Shown here piece by piece: positions 1-14,000 of a stretch of 64,000 bases of DNA. Origin of the DNA: Parus major (lineage: Eukaryota; Chordata; Aves; Passeriformes; Paridae); assembly GCF_001522545.3 (NCBI RefSeq), contig NC_031769.1, positions 70,395,687 through 70,459,686 on the forward strand, in the 5' to 3' direction. Position 1 is the first letter of the stretch; each line of letters begins with the position of its first letter. Both the position numbers and the translations under genes were made by a program. The notes under the pieces were generated by a model that was given only the letters and a program-made list of their open reading frames with translations, searched no databases and was not told the origin of the DNA.

Positions 1-3000
1 CTGTCAATTCTTGGAAATGACTGATAATTGGTCAGGAGGAAGAACCCTCATCAGCCATCAGCACTTCTAACTTCCCCTCTCTCCTCAGCTGCCTTAAAGG
101 TAAAGCTACCCCATGACACAAGTGAATTAGTTCTTACACATAGTTCCTCTTTAGCCACAGTGCTCAGGAGATCTGTATGGACCATTCATCTTTTTTACAG
201 CTTACTGTTGAAACCAAGCATTTTCTCTTCTGTCCTTCCTTAAATATTGACAGCTAATGGAAAAGGAAGAAGGAAAGAGAGGAGGGAACAAACAAACCAG
301 ACAGCACCAACCACTTAACCTTTTCTTTATTTTATCAGGGAACATTCTTTTCCCCAGAGAAAACGAAACCCAGGAAATGAAGCTAACAGTAACAGGGGGG
401 AATACACTGTGCTTTCAACTGGGAGCCACTGTCTAGGCAGCATGCAATGCAATACGTGCCATAATTTGGTAAATAATACTGTCAGACAGAGAGCAGCAGT
501 AATATTTCTCTTATGTTTCTCTCTGGATGATGACACCATGAACAGAGAGGTGCTCCTGAAGTTTTCTTCTGCTCCAAAAGCACTCAGTTCACGGGAAACT
601 CAAACAAGAAAATCTGTTAATTTTGTTTTTGCAGTTTTCTGTTGTCCTGGTAGTCTTCCTTACATTATTTTTAAGAAAAGCCATTTTCTCAGGTTGCTGG
701 AACCTATATACATACTGTCCAACACACAACTAAACCTCTGAGGGTGAAAATTTAATATTTCCTCATTCTTCCTGACACACAAGCAAAAGAGGGAGAAAAC
801 TAACCATGAGCAGACCACATCTGCTCATATTTAAATTCTTATTCCCTTGTGCACAATTATTTTCAGAGGTAGGTCTTGAATGTCACATCCATCATAATAA
901 CCAAATTTGCTCTTCAGTAACTGTTTTGTGATTCCTGTTACAGCATTTAAAAGTTTTCATTTGTATATCTGTAGGAAAACTTGAAACAGAGGAAGCTTCA
1001 CCCAGCCTATAGTAAATGAATTTTGATTCTTTGTTTGCTCTTCTAATCATCTTCAAGCAGCCACTGTGGGTAAAGTATAAGGAAAAGCAGATGCATGAGA
1101 AGTTCGAGTTAACTGAGAAATAACACATTTGTGAGGCAGCCAATAATGCCATAGCTTTAATATCAGCATGGGATATGTGTCCAGAGGAGGTGGGGTATTA
1201 TGAGAAATTAAATCCATAGGTGTAACATTAAAGATCTGGTTTAGCAAAATTAAAAAAAAAAACAAAAAACGCTAGGCGATTTCAATAGGATTTGAAAAAT
1301 AAATCTTAGGAAGTAGATGAAATGACTGAATCTATTTTACAGATAAATACAGTTAATTGGTGGATGTTTTCAAAGGATTTGCTATTGCTGCATCTTTCAG
1401 ACATAGAGGTGACTGAAGAGGGAAAAAATAAAATTTTAAGAACATGTTTTGATAAATGTAACCAGGGTGGTATGGCTTGAAAGGAGGATAATAGTTAGAA
1501 ACCACTGAAAAAATATAAAGTGATATATGAGATAATGTAATCAGATTGGAGTGAAAAGAAAATACAAATCACGTGGAGTAATATATGCCTTCAAATGGGA
1601 GACAAATGGCTATTAGGGACACATAAATAAAACCTCCTGATGAAGAGCTGCATTCTGAAATACAGGAGTTTGAATATCTCAGAATGGAACTAAAAGCTGG
1701 CAACATCTGTCACTATAATTATTGCTTATTACCTGTATTACAATAGTGCCTGAGGCCCCAATTCAAGTTCATTCCCCATTATGACAAATACCTACAAATA
1801 CATGATAAAAATAAGAATCCAAAGGTTATTGAAGGAAGTAGATGAATGGAAGAAAAACTGAGATCTCTTGTATGCCTAAGGATTGAAAAAGCAGAGGTTA
1901 ACTGCTTGCTCAGTGCTGTTAAGGAGGATTTAGATGCTTAAATTACTGAAGCGCTTAAAAAAACCTTTATCTGTGATTGCAAATGACGAAACAACAAAAT
2001 ATGGGGGAGATATTATTCACTGTGTTTTATTTCCTAGCTGTTGAGGCTGCTTTAATACAGTGGTTGGATTTTTCTCTTTTAGTTCAGAAAGCACAATTAC
2101 TAAGTATTTCCCTACTGGTGATTAACTGTTTCGCAGAAGGAAGGGATCAAGTTTAAAATAGCTCCATGTATGGGGCCTAGAAATACTCCCTCTGTGTTTT
2201 ACAAAAATTTCAGGTGCACAAGAGGTAAGATTGCAATAAGACTTTTAGGGACCCTTTAAAAATTTGAGGAAAACTGTAATTTAATGACAAGTGAGTATAG
2301 CAATAAAAGAGGTCCTTCTGAAGGCAAAATTGGAAAAATTTCAGAAGCCAAGAGAATAAAATTAGTCTTTACTTACTGCCTATAACAACAGATTATTATG
2401 CAGAATAATGTAGAAGAGCCCAGCCAAGTCAGGTAGTAACTAGAAATTATCTAGAATTTATCCAAAACATTGCTATTACTTGAAGGCCGTTGTTAAAGGA
2501 AACATTTTTTAAAGAAACATCCCATCAATTCCTAAAGAGGGAGATTTTTTTAGAAGTAGAAAAGACAGAAAGTTAATTTAGGAGAAAAAGAATGTATTTT
2601 CTAAAGCAATAATTTTCATTTTTGGAAGTGGCTAAGTGTTTTAAAAATGCCAAGGCTCTTTGTTAAGCAAAAACACATTGATAATTAGAAGCCTAAAATC
2701 TCTTTTAAATGAGGGCTGAGTTCCCAACACATGGACTGCTGAAGATCACTGGATGCTAACTGAGATTTTTGATGTACTATGTCTCCTAATTTGATCAGAG
2801 GCATTTATAGCTTAAGTATAAACATATTAACTCTTCTCTGCACTTCTAAGAAGCCAAGGCAGATATCTCAGATCCATTAAAGGAACAATATACATTGATT
2901 ATCAGTTGGGGTTTTTTTCTCCCAATGAAATGAGCTCATCAACCAGAGCTGAATGTCTCAGTACAATGTAACATGAAAAGAGACATCGGTGCCCAGTGGT

Positions 3001-6000
3001 AGGACTCACAGTGATCAGCTTTCCTTCACAGTGAAATGCATAGGTGAACCAACAAAAAAAAATCATGGATAGGAATGATCTGCAATGCTACCTCCCACTT
3101 CTAAGTGCCTAAGTGCAGCCCAAATTATGTGCTTATGTGAAAGTGGGATTCACAACCTGGAATCCCACCTGCACTTAAACTCCTTTGATTATGGAAAATT
3201 GGTTCACTCTTTTCACTTAAAACCTGTCTGTCTAAGGAGAAGGGGGAGAAATTAATGTTAAAATTGACAAGAGAATACATCAGTTTCTAAGGAAACCAAA
3301 GTCAATGCCCTCCCCATGCAAAATGAGCTGAAATTCATACCTCTCACCTCCCACAGGAGTGCCCCCTCCACTGCTCACCTAGGGCTAGGCCTAGGGCTAA
3401 GACGCACATCAAACACAGCATGTACAAAGCAGATGCTGTACGGTAATCGTACAGGTACATACCCTCTAATCCCATTATAAAATCCTTTGAGGCTATAATC
3501 CTATAGTTCTGAGGTAATCATTTGATAAAGAGCTATATCTGCTAGCGTTGTAGCACTCATTTTCAAATTAAAGAAAAGATTAAGGAAAGGCTAACACCAC
3601 ACAGAAATTGATCAAGCAGCAGGGAAGAAGTAGGAATGCTGCACCCCCAATAAAATCACTTCAGTAGCATGGGAACAGTAAGTGTAACACTATTATTAGA
3701 AAATCATGCAGAATAAAATATAAAAATAATAAAAAAAAATGTAAGAAAAGTTAAAGAAAACAGAACCGTGAAAAATAAGAATAATTTCTTGCCAGAAACA
3801 AATATGCAGAAAATATTTGATATAATACAGATACTGGCCCTCTTTTAGTATAAGAATACATGCTGATTGAGTTATTTACCTTTAATTAATGGAGAAACTG
3901 AAGCTGAAAAAATGCTGGAAAACCTTACATTATACTGTAGGCGTACTACACATTCTTTTCTCAGAAAACTGTATACTTAATATGGAAAATTAGTTTTAAA
4001 AATAGTTGAAATGAATAGGACTACTTTTAAAGCAACACTTCTGTTATAACTGCACATACCCTGAGAAAGTTTGATCAAAACATTAAATTTTAGAGAAGAA
4101 GCAGAAGAGGTAAGTATGTCCAAGTTAAGCAAGGCAAAACAAGAACAAATGTTCCAAGACACTGGGCGTACAAAGAAATATGAAGCTGAGAAGGGGACCA
4201 TGAGGGCACAGAAAGTACCAAAAGCTAGAATAGAAATAAAATAAAGCAAAGTCTGAGACCAATACAGAATATGAAGGAAAACTGTGGAAACAGAAAAAAA
4301 GCTAAAAGTTAAGTCTGATGATAACTAACAGGCATCTGTTATCGAAGGTAAATGTCACATCCCTATGAGTATTATTAGCTCTGCATTAATAATTGCTCTT
4401 CCCAAAATGCCATCAAATGCTAAAACACTAACACCTAAAATACATATAGCAAAAATTAAAGGTTCAGCCTGAATGAAACTTTGATGATTTGCAGGGTCTT
4501 GAAGGAAGAGATGGGGATTGAGCCTGAGGAAGGCACTCGGTCTCCATTCATTGACCCAGAATGAGAATTGCACATCTGTACATGGCAGCAGCAAATGCTG
4601 GTTCTATTTCCCAGCAATAGAGTGTTCATGTGTTTAACATGGAACCCAGTAGTAGCTGAAACAGAATTTGCTGCAAGTCAGGGCTGCTTAGATATAAGTA
4701 ATGTCATCACTTCTGTAGAAGTCACTAAGTTTAGCCGAAAACCTACTGAAATTCACTGGACTTCTCCTTGCTTTTATATGTCTTTTATGCTATTTACTGC
4801 AGAATGTCAGCCCCAGGCCTATTCTGTTATTGCCTCCAAAAGTTTCTTACATTCCTTAGAAAGCAACCTACTTCCTTAAAAAGCCAGCTTATCAGGACAT
4901 GTTGCTTTAATGACTAGGCACTTGCATATAAAACTACCAGGGACTGTAAATAGCACCTACCAGTCACTGAGCGATAAGATGCTGCATAAAAAGCAAAGTA
5001 AAGTTCAATGGGAATATGTTCTGAGAGTCAGGAAATACATTTTTTAGCAAGAGAGATGCATCATTTTCTATTCTCCAAGTATTTGGCACCAGATCTGCAT
5101 TTTCTTAGAATGTGTTGAAGTATGACAAACTGCCTTATGGAAACAGCCACACACAAAAGACCTTCAGTAATTATAACATGCAAAATGTGCCTAGAAACTC
5201 CTGATTAATAATCATATTTTGTTTTCAAAGCTCATTTGCCAGCACTGTTGTACTTAGTGCATATTGTTGAATGCTGGTTGCTGGGTTAATCTGTATCACA
5301 GTAACCTGACGTCTGAAACACCCTGACAGTGCCTGTACTGATACCCATTAACTACTTTGCATGTGCAGTGTTCTGTAATAACCAAGAGGACACAATTCAA
5401 GGTCACTACTATTACAGCTACATAAACCACAGAGAAGAAATAAAAAACACTGTTTCAAAAGCAAAGAAGGCTCCCATGAATAGTATAGTGAAATATAAGC
5501 AAAGGCTCACCCTAATAGTACATGAAGGTATGCAATATTGTTAAATATTATACTTAGGTTAATAAATTAACAAATCTTTCCCTTATTATCCACTGTGGGT
5601 GTCCAAGTTTTAAGAATGTTTAGTTTAGCATCTCTAACATTAAGGAAGCCTAGGGGTGGTAGCTGATACTCCTAACAAAGAAGTACGTGGGTGTACAAGA
5701 TCTACATGAGTGTTTTTGCTCATACAAACGTAGCAAAAAAATAAGTGATCTCCACCTCCACTCTCAGCATGCTAAACATGAGGTATAATCAGGCTGTGCC
5801 AAGCATTATTGGGTATCCTGCCAGTTTGTGTCCTGGCTGTTTGAATCCTTGCTTAAAAGTGGACCAGAGCCCTCCTTGCTTCTAACAGAACAAGCATTCC
5901 CTGGGGACACTGAGATCCTTCCTCATCTGACTCAAAATGAATGGTTATTCTCTGGTGCGCTTAGAAATATTTACAAAATGTTACACAGCGTTGTTTGCAG

Positions 6001-7620
6001 CAAAAAACTGCAAGAAACTACTCATTAAATATAAATGTTCATTGTAACCAGGCAGATCTCTCTAGATCTTTATCCCATTGTCTCCATCCTCACTTATTTT
6101 ATATGCTCTAAATTTATTTAATAATAGCAATAGATAAGAAATCATTAAAGCAGAAGAAAGATCTTATATTTGAGTATGTATATTTATAAGATTCTTGAAG
6201 AGTTTTGAATGGTATAATACTTGCAAGATGGATTCTATTCTGTTTCAGGGCATTTTTGAAGTTATTCCTCATGTTCAATTTCATTTACAATTACTGTAAT
6301 TCCTATGAACTATTTAGATAAGAAAATAATTGCTTTGCCCTTTTTAGATGTTATTATGAAACATTGTTGAAGAACAAATAATAGATGGTCTACTAAAAGA
6401 TCAAAATAAAGCAGCAAATCAGACACTGAATGTGCAAGTTTAAAGTCGTCATTTCTTAAAAATGCTAATGTTGCTGATGAAGCTTCTAAGGTCACAGTAA
6501 TGAACACATATTGAGAAACTCCATCTGTTTCAAAATGTTATATGTTACTGTGCAGAACAGAGACTGAGATCTAATTGAATAACTACCAGAAAGTAAAAAA
6601 AAGGCAGAGTTTGTAAAGACAAAAAAAATTAAAAAATTGTAAAATCCTTTGAAAGAAATAAAATATTAAACAGAAGTTATTAGTTTCCAAGAAGAAACAC
6701 AAAAAATAGTTAAAGTATTGCATTGAAAGTTGGGTAAGATATTATCATCCAGACTTTCATTTGTGAATTACTAATCATTCTTAGCAAAACCTCTTGCAAG
6801 AAGAATTAATAAAAAAACCCAAACAACTAAACAACAGCTCTATCAAGAAAAGTTTTCAGGTTTACAATAGAGAATTTCCACAAAAAGTTCAACAATCCAA
6901 ACTCTTGAATTTCCAGCCATGCTTCTCAGCTAGAATATTTGAGACCTAATGTGCATGGAACCCAAAAAGTATTTACATCTACCTCTACCACTCACAATAA
7001 AAATTTTGAAATCACAACAATTATTTTGGAGAGAGCTATTTTTCTAACCAAATATTTCCAAGGATTTCTTTAAGTGAGAAGGACAAGTAAAAAAACTAAA
7101 ATCTCAAAGATCTTTCATTCATGTGCAAAGCAGCTTCTATACAATACTAATTGCAACAGTAGACACTTCCATTTTGCTTCTTGGATACTTTTTTCCCCCC
7201 CAGATTGTTAAGATTTGTATGTGTTCTGCTGAACAGAAACATACTAAATTATTTTTTTAATCTCTTTTCCCTCAGATGGAATTTAAAAACAACCTACTCC
7301 TATTATGCTGCCCAGTTTCTACTTAATGCAGTGTTTTCTGGATGAAATATTTTAACAAAAAAGTCACAAAACTGACTGGGGTGCTGCCTATGAAATTCTA
7401 ATAATTCCTCCCTCTAGACTATTCCAGCTGTTTATCCTATGAAATTATTTTACTTATATTGCACATAATTATAGGTCCTATAGAGTAGAGCTTTGCTTTG
7501 CAAAAATAAATATCCAGAGGTACTTTGTTTTCTCAGGCTGTTGAAAAGTCAGAATTCTGAAGTACACACCTGTCCTTACACACTGCTTCTATAGCATGCT
7601 CTATGCTCTCTCTTCACCTT
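1..7620. other. AT-rich non-coding DNA, nothing recognised
   Basis: I see no gene, RNA gene or named repeat here. The longest open frames (110 codons at 409-741 and 103 codons at 4568-4879, both plus strand) show no domain, signal peptide or clear splice context and are of chance length. A 12-bp tandem duplication at 3378-3401 is listed separately. Ancient, highly diverged transposon remnants could be present but are below what can be recognised by eye. Confidence 0.6.
3378..3401. repeat. 12-bp tandem duplication (cctagggctagg / cctagggctaag)
   Basis: Two adjacent 12-bp copies differ at one position. This looks like a small local slippage duplication with no sign of function. Confidence 0.75.
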
Positions 7621-8399
7621 TTTATCTTCTCTAGTGTTGGATAGATGAGGGGTCCTGTAAAAATGATGGCTTAGCCTGCTTCAGATAGCTGTTGCAGTGG
7701 TACCTTAGAGATTTATGTCCTGAAAGATCTGCATAGCAGCTTCCCATCCTGCTTTGAGAGGACAAAGCAGAGTAAGTTTTCTGCAGCTTTCCTGACCTTC
7801 TCTGTCCATTCCTTCTGTGCAGACAATTCATCTTCTTCAGTGCAGTCTGCAAGCAGAACTCCATTGAGCCAGTAGAGCCATGACAGGGATCTCCCTGGCT
7901 GTCTACCCCTTTGCTCTTTCCCCTGTGCTGTCACAGCAGAGAAATGACACTGTGACAAGCTAAAGATTATATTTTCTGCGAAGCAAGGCACAAACTGTGT
8001 AGGAATGAAAAGAAGAAGATAGAGTGACTGTGTGTAGATTTGAGGAGGGGAAACCCTGACTGCAACATATAAAAGGCCAATACCCTCTCATTTCTGTGTT
8101 GTGCAAATTAAATGTTCTGCTATACCCCAAGTTATTTTATAGAATGAATTCTTGCAATCTTTGAAATAATTTTATACATTTGTAGGTCTTGTCAGTTTTT
8201 AAAAGGATTATAAAACTTTTCCTTTCAACAAAGCTCTATTACCTTATTTGTGCAGTATAGCATTATAGCTTTTGGTGAAATGTCCTGCACATAACAAAAA
8301 CAAAAGATCTTTAGAGAAAGTGTATTAGTTATATCAGATGTAAAAGTCATTGAATCTGAGACCAAATCAGCTTTCAGTGTAAAGAGGAATAGACTGAAA
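7621..8399. other. Slightly GC-richer patch, then AT-rich DNA; unidentified
   Basis: From about 7630 to 7990 the base composition is more balanced than the flanks. Overlapping minus-strand open frames of 77 and 92 codons (7631-7864 and 7713-7991) occupy it. They overlap each other in different frames and show no recognisable domain. An old degraded element or an unrecognised lncRNA exon is possible; the sequence supports neither specifically. Confidence 0.35.
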
Positions 8400-8700
8400 G
8401 AGTCGTGCCACCACTGTTAGGGCTCCGTACTGCTCCCCATGTCTCCCTGTGTCACAGCCCATCCCTGCTGTGCACAGGGTGACAAGTAGAGCTCGCAGGG
8501 AGTGCAGGAGCAGAGGAGGATCAGCATGGCAAAGCTGCAGCCAGCAGCATGGATGCAAAGGACAGTGTCATGCACTAAGAGACTGGCAGCAGTCAGATGC
8601 AGCACCCCAGCAGTCAGCACCAGACTGGATGAAGCGTCACCACCGCAAGGTCCCAGACAGCACAAGACAGGAAGAAACAGCCGCCAGCACTTGCTAAATT
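8400..8700. other. GC-richer patch of unknown origin
   Basis: This roughly 300-bp stretch is visibly richer in G and C than its surroundings and has many CAG/CTG-like words. Open frames occur on both strands (for example 8449-8697 plus and 8417-8665 minus), which is what GC-rich DNA with few stop codons gives by chance. I recognise no repeat family and no exon. It may be a degraded retroelement. Confidence 0.35.
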
Positions 8701-9082
8701 CAGGAACAGTGGATTAATTAAAATGACGAAGGAATGAATCACTATCCATTAAATCCTCTTGGTGATGTTTAAGACTGTAAAAGCAAAGCAACAACAATGA
8801 GCACCGACATTAATTCAGTATCTTAACCATTGACATTTTGCAGACAAATCAAAGCAGCTTTCAAGCTGATGCAAAATGTAAAGCATTTTTCCTGCATGTA
8901 ATTCACATTTATATGGAGATCTGTAAGATCCTATCTGTTCTTTTAATGATATGTCCAAATTACTCAAAGCCTAAAAAAATGTTTTTTTAAAACAAGCATC
9001 AAAAAAAATCAAAATCCTGGGCAGTGAAATGAATAAACATAAACGTGGCTGGAAACCAAGGATGCATGCTAGGACATAAACC

Positions 9083-9120
9083 AAAAAAAAAAAAAAAGAA
9101 AAAAAAAAGAAAAAAGAAAA
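9083..9120. repeat. A-rich simple repeat
   Basis: A run of A interrupted by single G residues. I do not see retrotransposed sequence with a target duplication around it, so it is called simple sequence rather than a poly(A) tail. Confidence 0.85.
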
Positions 9121-9347
9121 TTACCATGAGTAGAATTGTAAATTAAATTCAAGAGAGAATTTAAACATAATGTCATCAGAAATTCCTCATTTCATGACCA
9201 TAACCACTGAAGCACTTTTCAAATACAGTCTGTGGAACTCACAGACACACAAACATACTACAAAACCATATTTTTGTAGACTTAACGTGGTTCATTTCAA
9301 TGATCTGCTTTGCAACACAGTCTTACAAACAGGCAGAAAAAACAGGG

Positions 9348-9381
9348 TGATAACTCACTGTTGCTGATAACTCACTGTTGC
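9348..9381. repeat. Perfect 17-bp tandem duplication
   Basis: The word tgataactcactgttgc occurs twice head-to-tail without a mismatch. Perfect identity suggests a recent slippage or end-joining duplication. Confidence 0.9.
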
Positions 9382-9796
9382 TATGTCAGGAAAGACTAGT
9401 CCTGAGTCCGTGTCAGGGTAAGGGTTTATGTTTTTTAAGAATTTTTTAACTCAAGTTTACCACCTAAGAAAATATAGTATATAATGACATTTTGGGAATG
9501 AATGCTTTTAATGATATAACAATCAGTTATACTGAAAATTATGGGAAATACAGGAAAAATTCACCCCCTTTACCAGCCCAGGAAGTACAACATTCAAACA
9601 GGTGTTTGAAATGAAGACTAAAGGATTTAAAGAACTCCATTCCTTTCACAGATCTTATACTCTATTTAGTGACTTCTGCAGCTGGAAGTGCATTGCTGTT
9701 ATCTTTTGAAACATTTTCAACATTGAATCATAAAATGCTTAAACATTTGTTTAACATGATGTGCTGTGAAAAAAAATGCAGTTAATACCCATGTAG

Positions 9797-9820
9797 ATAG
9801 AGGCTAATATAGAGGCTAAA
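9797..9820. repeat. 12-bp tandem duplication (atagaggctaat / atagaggctaaa)
   Basis: Two adjacent copies differ only at the last base. This is a small local duplication. Confidence 0.75.
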
Positions 9821-10638
9821 ATACAATTGAAAGAAAATCTCTTCATTAAAGCCTTTCTGAACACACAATCAATCTGTGGGATGAGGCCTCAACCCCAGAC
9901 AGTTAACTTTGATCAAAGGACCAGAGCAATGTGCAGTTTTCTGCTGTAAGTTAAGGAAGACTCCCTGATAAAGGAATTGTGTATTCAGCAGGAAAGGCTC
10001 CTTTGTAAATCCTTATGCAGCGTGTGTACTGTGGGTGGTCCCACGTCACATAACACTAAAAAGGTACAAGGTTGTGTCAATTCACCAGCTCAGCCTAAAG
10101 GGAATGGTACAGTTCAGTCTGGCTTTCTGGACCATCTGTGTCATACTTCTGCCCCCAAGCTGCAGACCCCATTCACTAGTATTAAAAGGGAACAAAAATA
10201 TTTTAATTCCTATATATTTGACCAGCTGAAAATGGGAAATAAAGGCAAATGAAAGTGTAATCCCATTTGAAGTAACACTGTCAAGTAGATTTTCAAACAC
10301 ATTCATTTACATACCAGACAGATCCTTATTACTAGCTCCAGCTGCCTGACCTAGCCCTGACAATCACGGGATTACAGAAATAGCAGGTCCCGTGTCATTC
10401 ACCAGATATAAAACAAAGTAACACTGTTAGTGTCCTGGAACTACAGCTGTACCAAGAAGTGTGCCCCCCTTGAAATGGAAGGCATAAACAGAAACACAAG
10501 TTTGTAAATGACAAAAACTTAATGGTTGCAGGACTTTATGGATATATTAAATGTCCTCTGAATACTGACAGTGTTAAGAATTACTTCAGTTATTCACCAC
10601 AATTTTCTTTAAACATAATGTCATGTAATAATCCTAGG

Positions 10639-10682
10639 TTTCTTTGTTTATTTCTTTGTTTCTTCTTCTTTTTCTTTTTTTC
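10639..10682. repeat. Pyrimidine-rich (TTTC)-like simple repeat
   Basis: A T/C tract with occasional G lies about 80 bp upstream of the plus-strand CR1 fragment. It may be old simple sequence unrelated to the CR1 insertion. Confidence 0.75.
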
Positions 10683-10760
10683 CAATTACATATTACTGTT
10701 AGAGTTTAAATTATTAAAGAAACATACATTTTCTTTCATAAGCCTTTAACATTTTTATGA

Positions 10761-11073
10761 GGGGAACTGGAGGGACAGATACTGATCCTTTCACTCTCTT
10801 GACCAGTGACAGGGGTCAGGGGAATGACATGAAATTGTGTCAGGGGAGGTTCTGGTTTAATACAGGAAAAAGGTTCTTCACCCAGAGGGTGGTTGGCCAC
10901 TGGAATAGGCTCCCCAGGGAAGTGGTCACAGCACCAGCCTGACAGAGTTCAACAAACATTTGGGCAAAGCTCTCAGGCACAGGGTGTTCTGTGGAGAGCC
11001 AGGACTTGGACTCCATGACTCCATGACCCTGATGGGTCCCTTCCAACTCTGCTTACTCTGTGGTTCTATTCTA
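10761..11073 (+). mobile_element. CR1 LINE 3' fragment, plus strand
   Basis: This is a 5'-truncated copy of the avian CR1 non-LTR retrotransposon. A plus-strand frame ending at 10942 carries the ORF2 C-terminal words RFFTQRVVGHWNRLPREVV, a segment shared by CR1 ORF2 proteins. It is followed by the typical untranslated tail (acagagttcaacaaacattt, then gatgggtcccttccaactct), ending in degenerate copies of the short terminal repeat (tgtggttctattctac). The fragment is about 313 bp; CR1 copies are usually truncated at the 5' end, so this length is ordinary. It is too short to be mobile. The tail wording differs from the copies at 23.5 and 33.5 kb, so it is probably a different CR1 subfamily. The subfamily cannot be named without alignment. 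Confidence 0.93.
10763..10942 (+). pseudogene. CR1 ORF2 C-terminal remnant
   Basis: This is the open part of the plus-strand CR1 fragment and encodes only the far C-terminal end of the LINE ORF2 polyprotein, beyond the reverse transcriptase catalytic core. The endonuclease and catalytic reverse-transcriptase domains are absent, so no activity is expected. The apparent ATG at 10757 is fortuitous and should not be annotated as a gene start. Confidence 0.85.
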
Positions 11074-14000
11074 CAGGTGAATTATCATTATCTTGGAACT
11101 TTGAGACCATAAAGTATTTTTAATTGATCAAACATTTTTATCCTTCATATGAGCTACTACAAGCCTTTTATGTGGCTCACTAAGGCAATCCATCTGGAAG
11201 TAAGATATTCAAGGAATTATTATAATTGCACCTCTTTTTTGAAATGTGTTTGTTCTGTTTGTGTAAATGTTAGCATGAGATGTTTGCTGTATCATCATCG
11301 TCAATTACAACAAAAGTATTTGGGGTATAAGTTAAGTGAAAGAAACCTATCTACCAGCTATGCTTTAGAAAGAATGTGGAAATCCAAGTGTCTCTCTCAA
11401 TAGGGCAAGTGGATAATTTATGGATAATTCATTAGAAAACAGAAAGGAAAAAAGCACAAAACAGAGTGAGAAAGAACCAATTAAATGCCCATTTCTGATA
11501 GGAAATTCTTAACATGACCAGTTTTCCTTTTAAGGTTGTACTTTCTCAACAGGTTGCATTTTCTCAGCATTGCAATTTTCAACATTTCTTGTCTTCAATA
11601 TAAATATTGGAGGACAGTATAAATATTTTTTCTAAAGTAAAATAAATGAATACATAATAAATGAATACACATGCTGCATTTCTTAATGTGTGCAATAATA
11701 AAGAACATGACTACTTACACTTAAAAATCAATAGAAATAAGAATTTTGTCTGTAGACTCAGCTGTTTAACATGTACCGTTAATCAATTTGAAAAGAAAAT
11801 CGTTATAGTCTCATGTCATTTTTTTTTTTCCCTGAATGACACATACTGCATTTGTGGAGTAGTGGGTGTGTAAATAAAACTATCTAATTTTGTCTTATTT
11901 TCTGTAAAGCTACTTACATTCTAATTCCAGAAAAAAAATAGAAGAAACTTTATCTCACTATCTGTCCATCTTCAGAACTAGATCTAATGCTCCTGTCTGT
12001 CATAGCACAAGATAATGAGAAACTATCAGATTTCTGTTTCTCAAAGATTCCAAAAGATACCAGGCTTTCAAACATTCAGTGAAATACTGCCCGCTTTTAA
12101 TTACTCACACCTTCCTGGAGCAAGACTAGATGTTTCAAGGAAAAGAACAAAAACTTTTCTATATAAGTTTGTCATTGTCCCTTAGATTTTTCTTGTACTT
12201 TTCTCATTCTTTATTTTTTTCTTTATTCAGCCTACACTGACCTACCTTTAAAATTGTGTTAAACTCCAGCTGGAGATACCCAGCTGCAGTTTCTGACTTG
12301 ACAATCATAATCATGTCCTAAACTAGGAGCTATGGGATTGCTCCCACATCAAGAGGTGTTAGTAGACTTAACATTTTGTATTGTTGTAAGAACAAAGTTT
12401 TGATGTAATGATGACATTTGACTGCGTATTTTGAATATAAACTAGGCCTCAATCCATCAAGTCCTTAAGCATGCATTTAGGCACCTTCCCTTATCCCACT
12501 GCTCACCAGTTAAATATGGCATTAAGTAGTTCACTAACTATAGCCAAGGGTGGCAGTTGGAAGGTCACAAATTCACAAATCAAAATTTTTACAGCCAATT
12601 AATTTCTGCTTCTGACTGCTTCACAAAGTAACTTCAGTTTCTTTACAATGTATAGGACGCATAATTTTGGGGTTTATTCACTAAATGAAGATGCTTTGCA
12701 CAGAAAACAGCGGGAAAAGCCATGCCATGAAAGTAAGAAAGCCATTTTAAATTAGCAATATTGTTTTTCAAAATATTTTTCATGTTCAATACGACTTCCA
12801 CTAGACTTCATCTGAAAGGTCAAAAATTATTCAAAAGATATCATAGATTTTTATTTCTTTTTTTCTGTTAGGCCAAGCAAATTTAGCATATCAGAAGAGT
12901 CATATGCAGCCATATCATAAAAGATATGACAGGAAACATGGAATCATTTTTCATTCATAACTTTAGTCCTATCAGTATTAAAATATATTAAAACATTGGA
13001 TTTTCTAACAGTCTTTTGGACGCAAAAAAGATTCTGAAAACAGAAACAAATCAAATTACTTTTTTGGAGCTAGAAAAATTAGGAGATTTAGATAATTTCT
13101 GCTTTAAGTTCATAGCAAACTATCCAAATAATAATGAAAGCATTAACATAAAAAAATATGTTTTGGTTGATTAATATTATCTTTTTCCACATGACATAAA
13201 ATACAGAAACATTAATGTTTTTTGCTCTTATTTAAAACAGACAGGTTTTGAAATCTCAAAATTTTACTTTATTTAAATTTTATTAAAATATTTTTCACAG
13301 GTTTCAATTTATCAGGATGCTTCATCACTCTCATATTTTGGGTGGGGTTTGGTCGGTTTTGTGTTTTGATTGGGGTTTTTTTTGGAAATTTTTTCAAGTT
13401 GTAGAAATTTTCTTCTTTATCAAGGCATCTCTTTACCTGAGGCTTTTCTGATATTCCAAGAGATGACTTGCCAGGCAACTTCTTTGTAAACATTTTTCAA
13501 AGTTCCTCATCTAAGTTTTCACAGCTCCTAAAAGATCATAAATTATTAAAGAGTGTAAGAATTTGTATGCTCTGCTTGAGAAAAAATAATTAAAGCAGCT
13601 CCAATAAAAATGAGAATTACCTGAACTTGATGAGAGTTTCTTTGATGCTTCAAAAAGCTGGGGTCATTTTTTTGCTTTTTCCTTTTACATAAAATTTAAT
13701 TTGTGTTTTCCTTTATAATATCAGATCCAAGTAGAATAGAAATATCAAATGTAATGATAAAGTGTTACACTGGTATCTCTGACTTCTGAGAAGAAAAGCC
13801 CCAGAAATTTCATTAACCTCTCTATTCTTGTGAGATTTAAATTCCACATCAAGAGGTGTAGATAGCTTGGATTGGATAATCATCTTGTTCTCAAGGTGAT
13901 ATTTGTACTGAAATTCCTACAGTTTTGAAGATTACTTTTCACAATGTGCAACATGAAAAAATATTTCTCGTGATGCAAAAAAAAAAATCAGAGTTAGAGT

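Larger units (their letters stand above)
8701..10760. other. AT-rich non-coding DNA with simple repeats
   Basis: It holds an A-rich tract (9083-9120), two short tandem duplications (9348-9381, 9797-9820) and a pyrimidine-rich tract (10639-10682), each listed separately. No gene or further repeat is recognised. Open frames at 9977-10252 (91 codons) and 10082-10306 (minus) show no domain. Confidence 0.6.

Noticed and set aside
9083..9120. A-rich tract as the poly(A) tail of a processed pseudogene
   Set aside because: No recognisable gene-like sequence precedes it and no target duplication was found around it. The same holds for the A runs at 20.2, 31.0, 36.0 and 37.3 kb.
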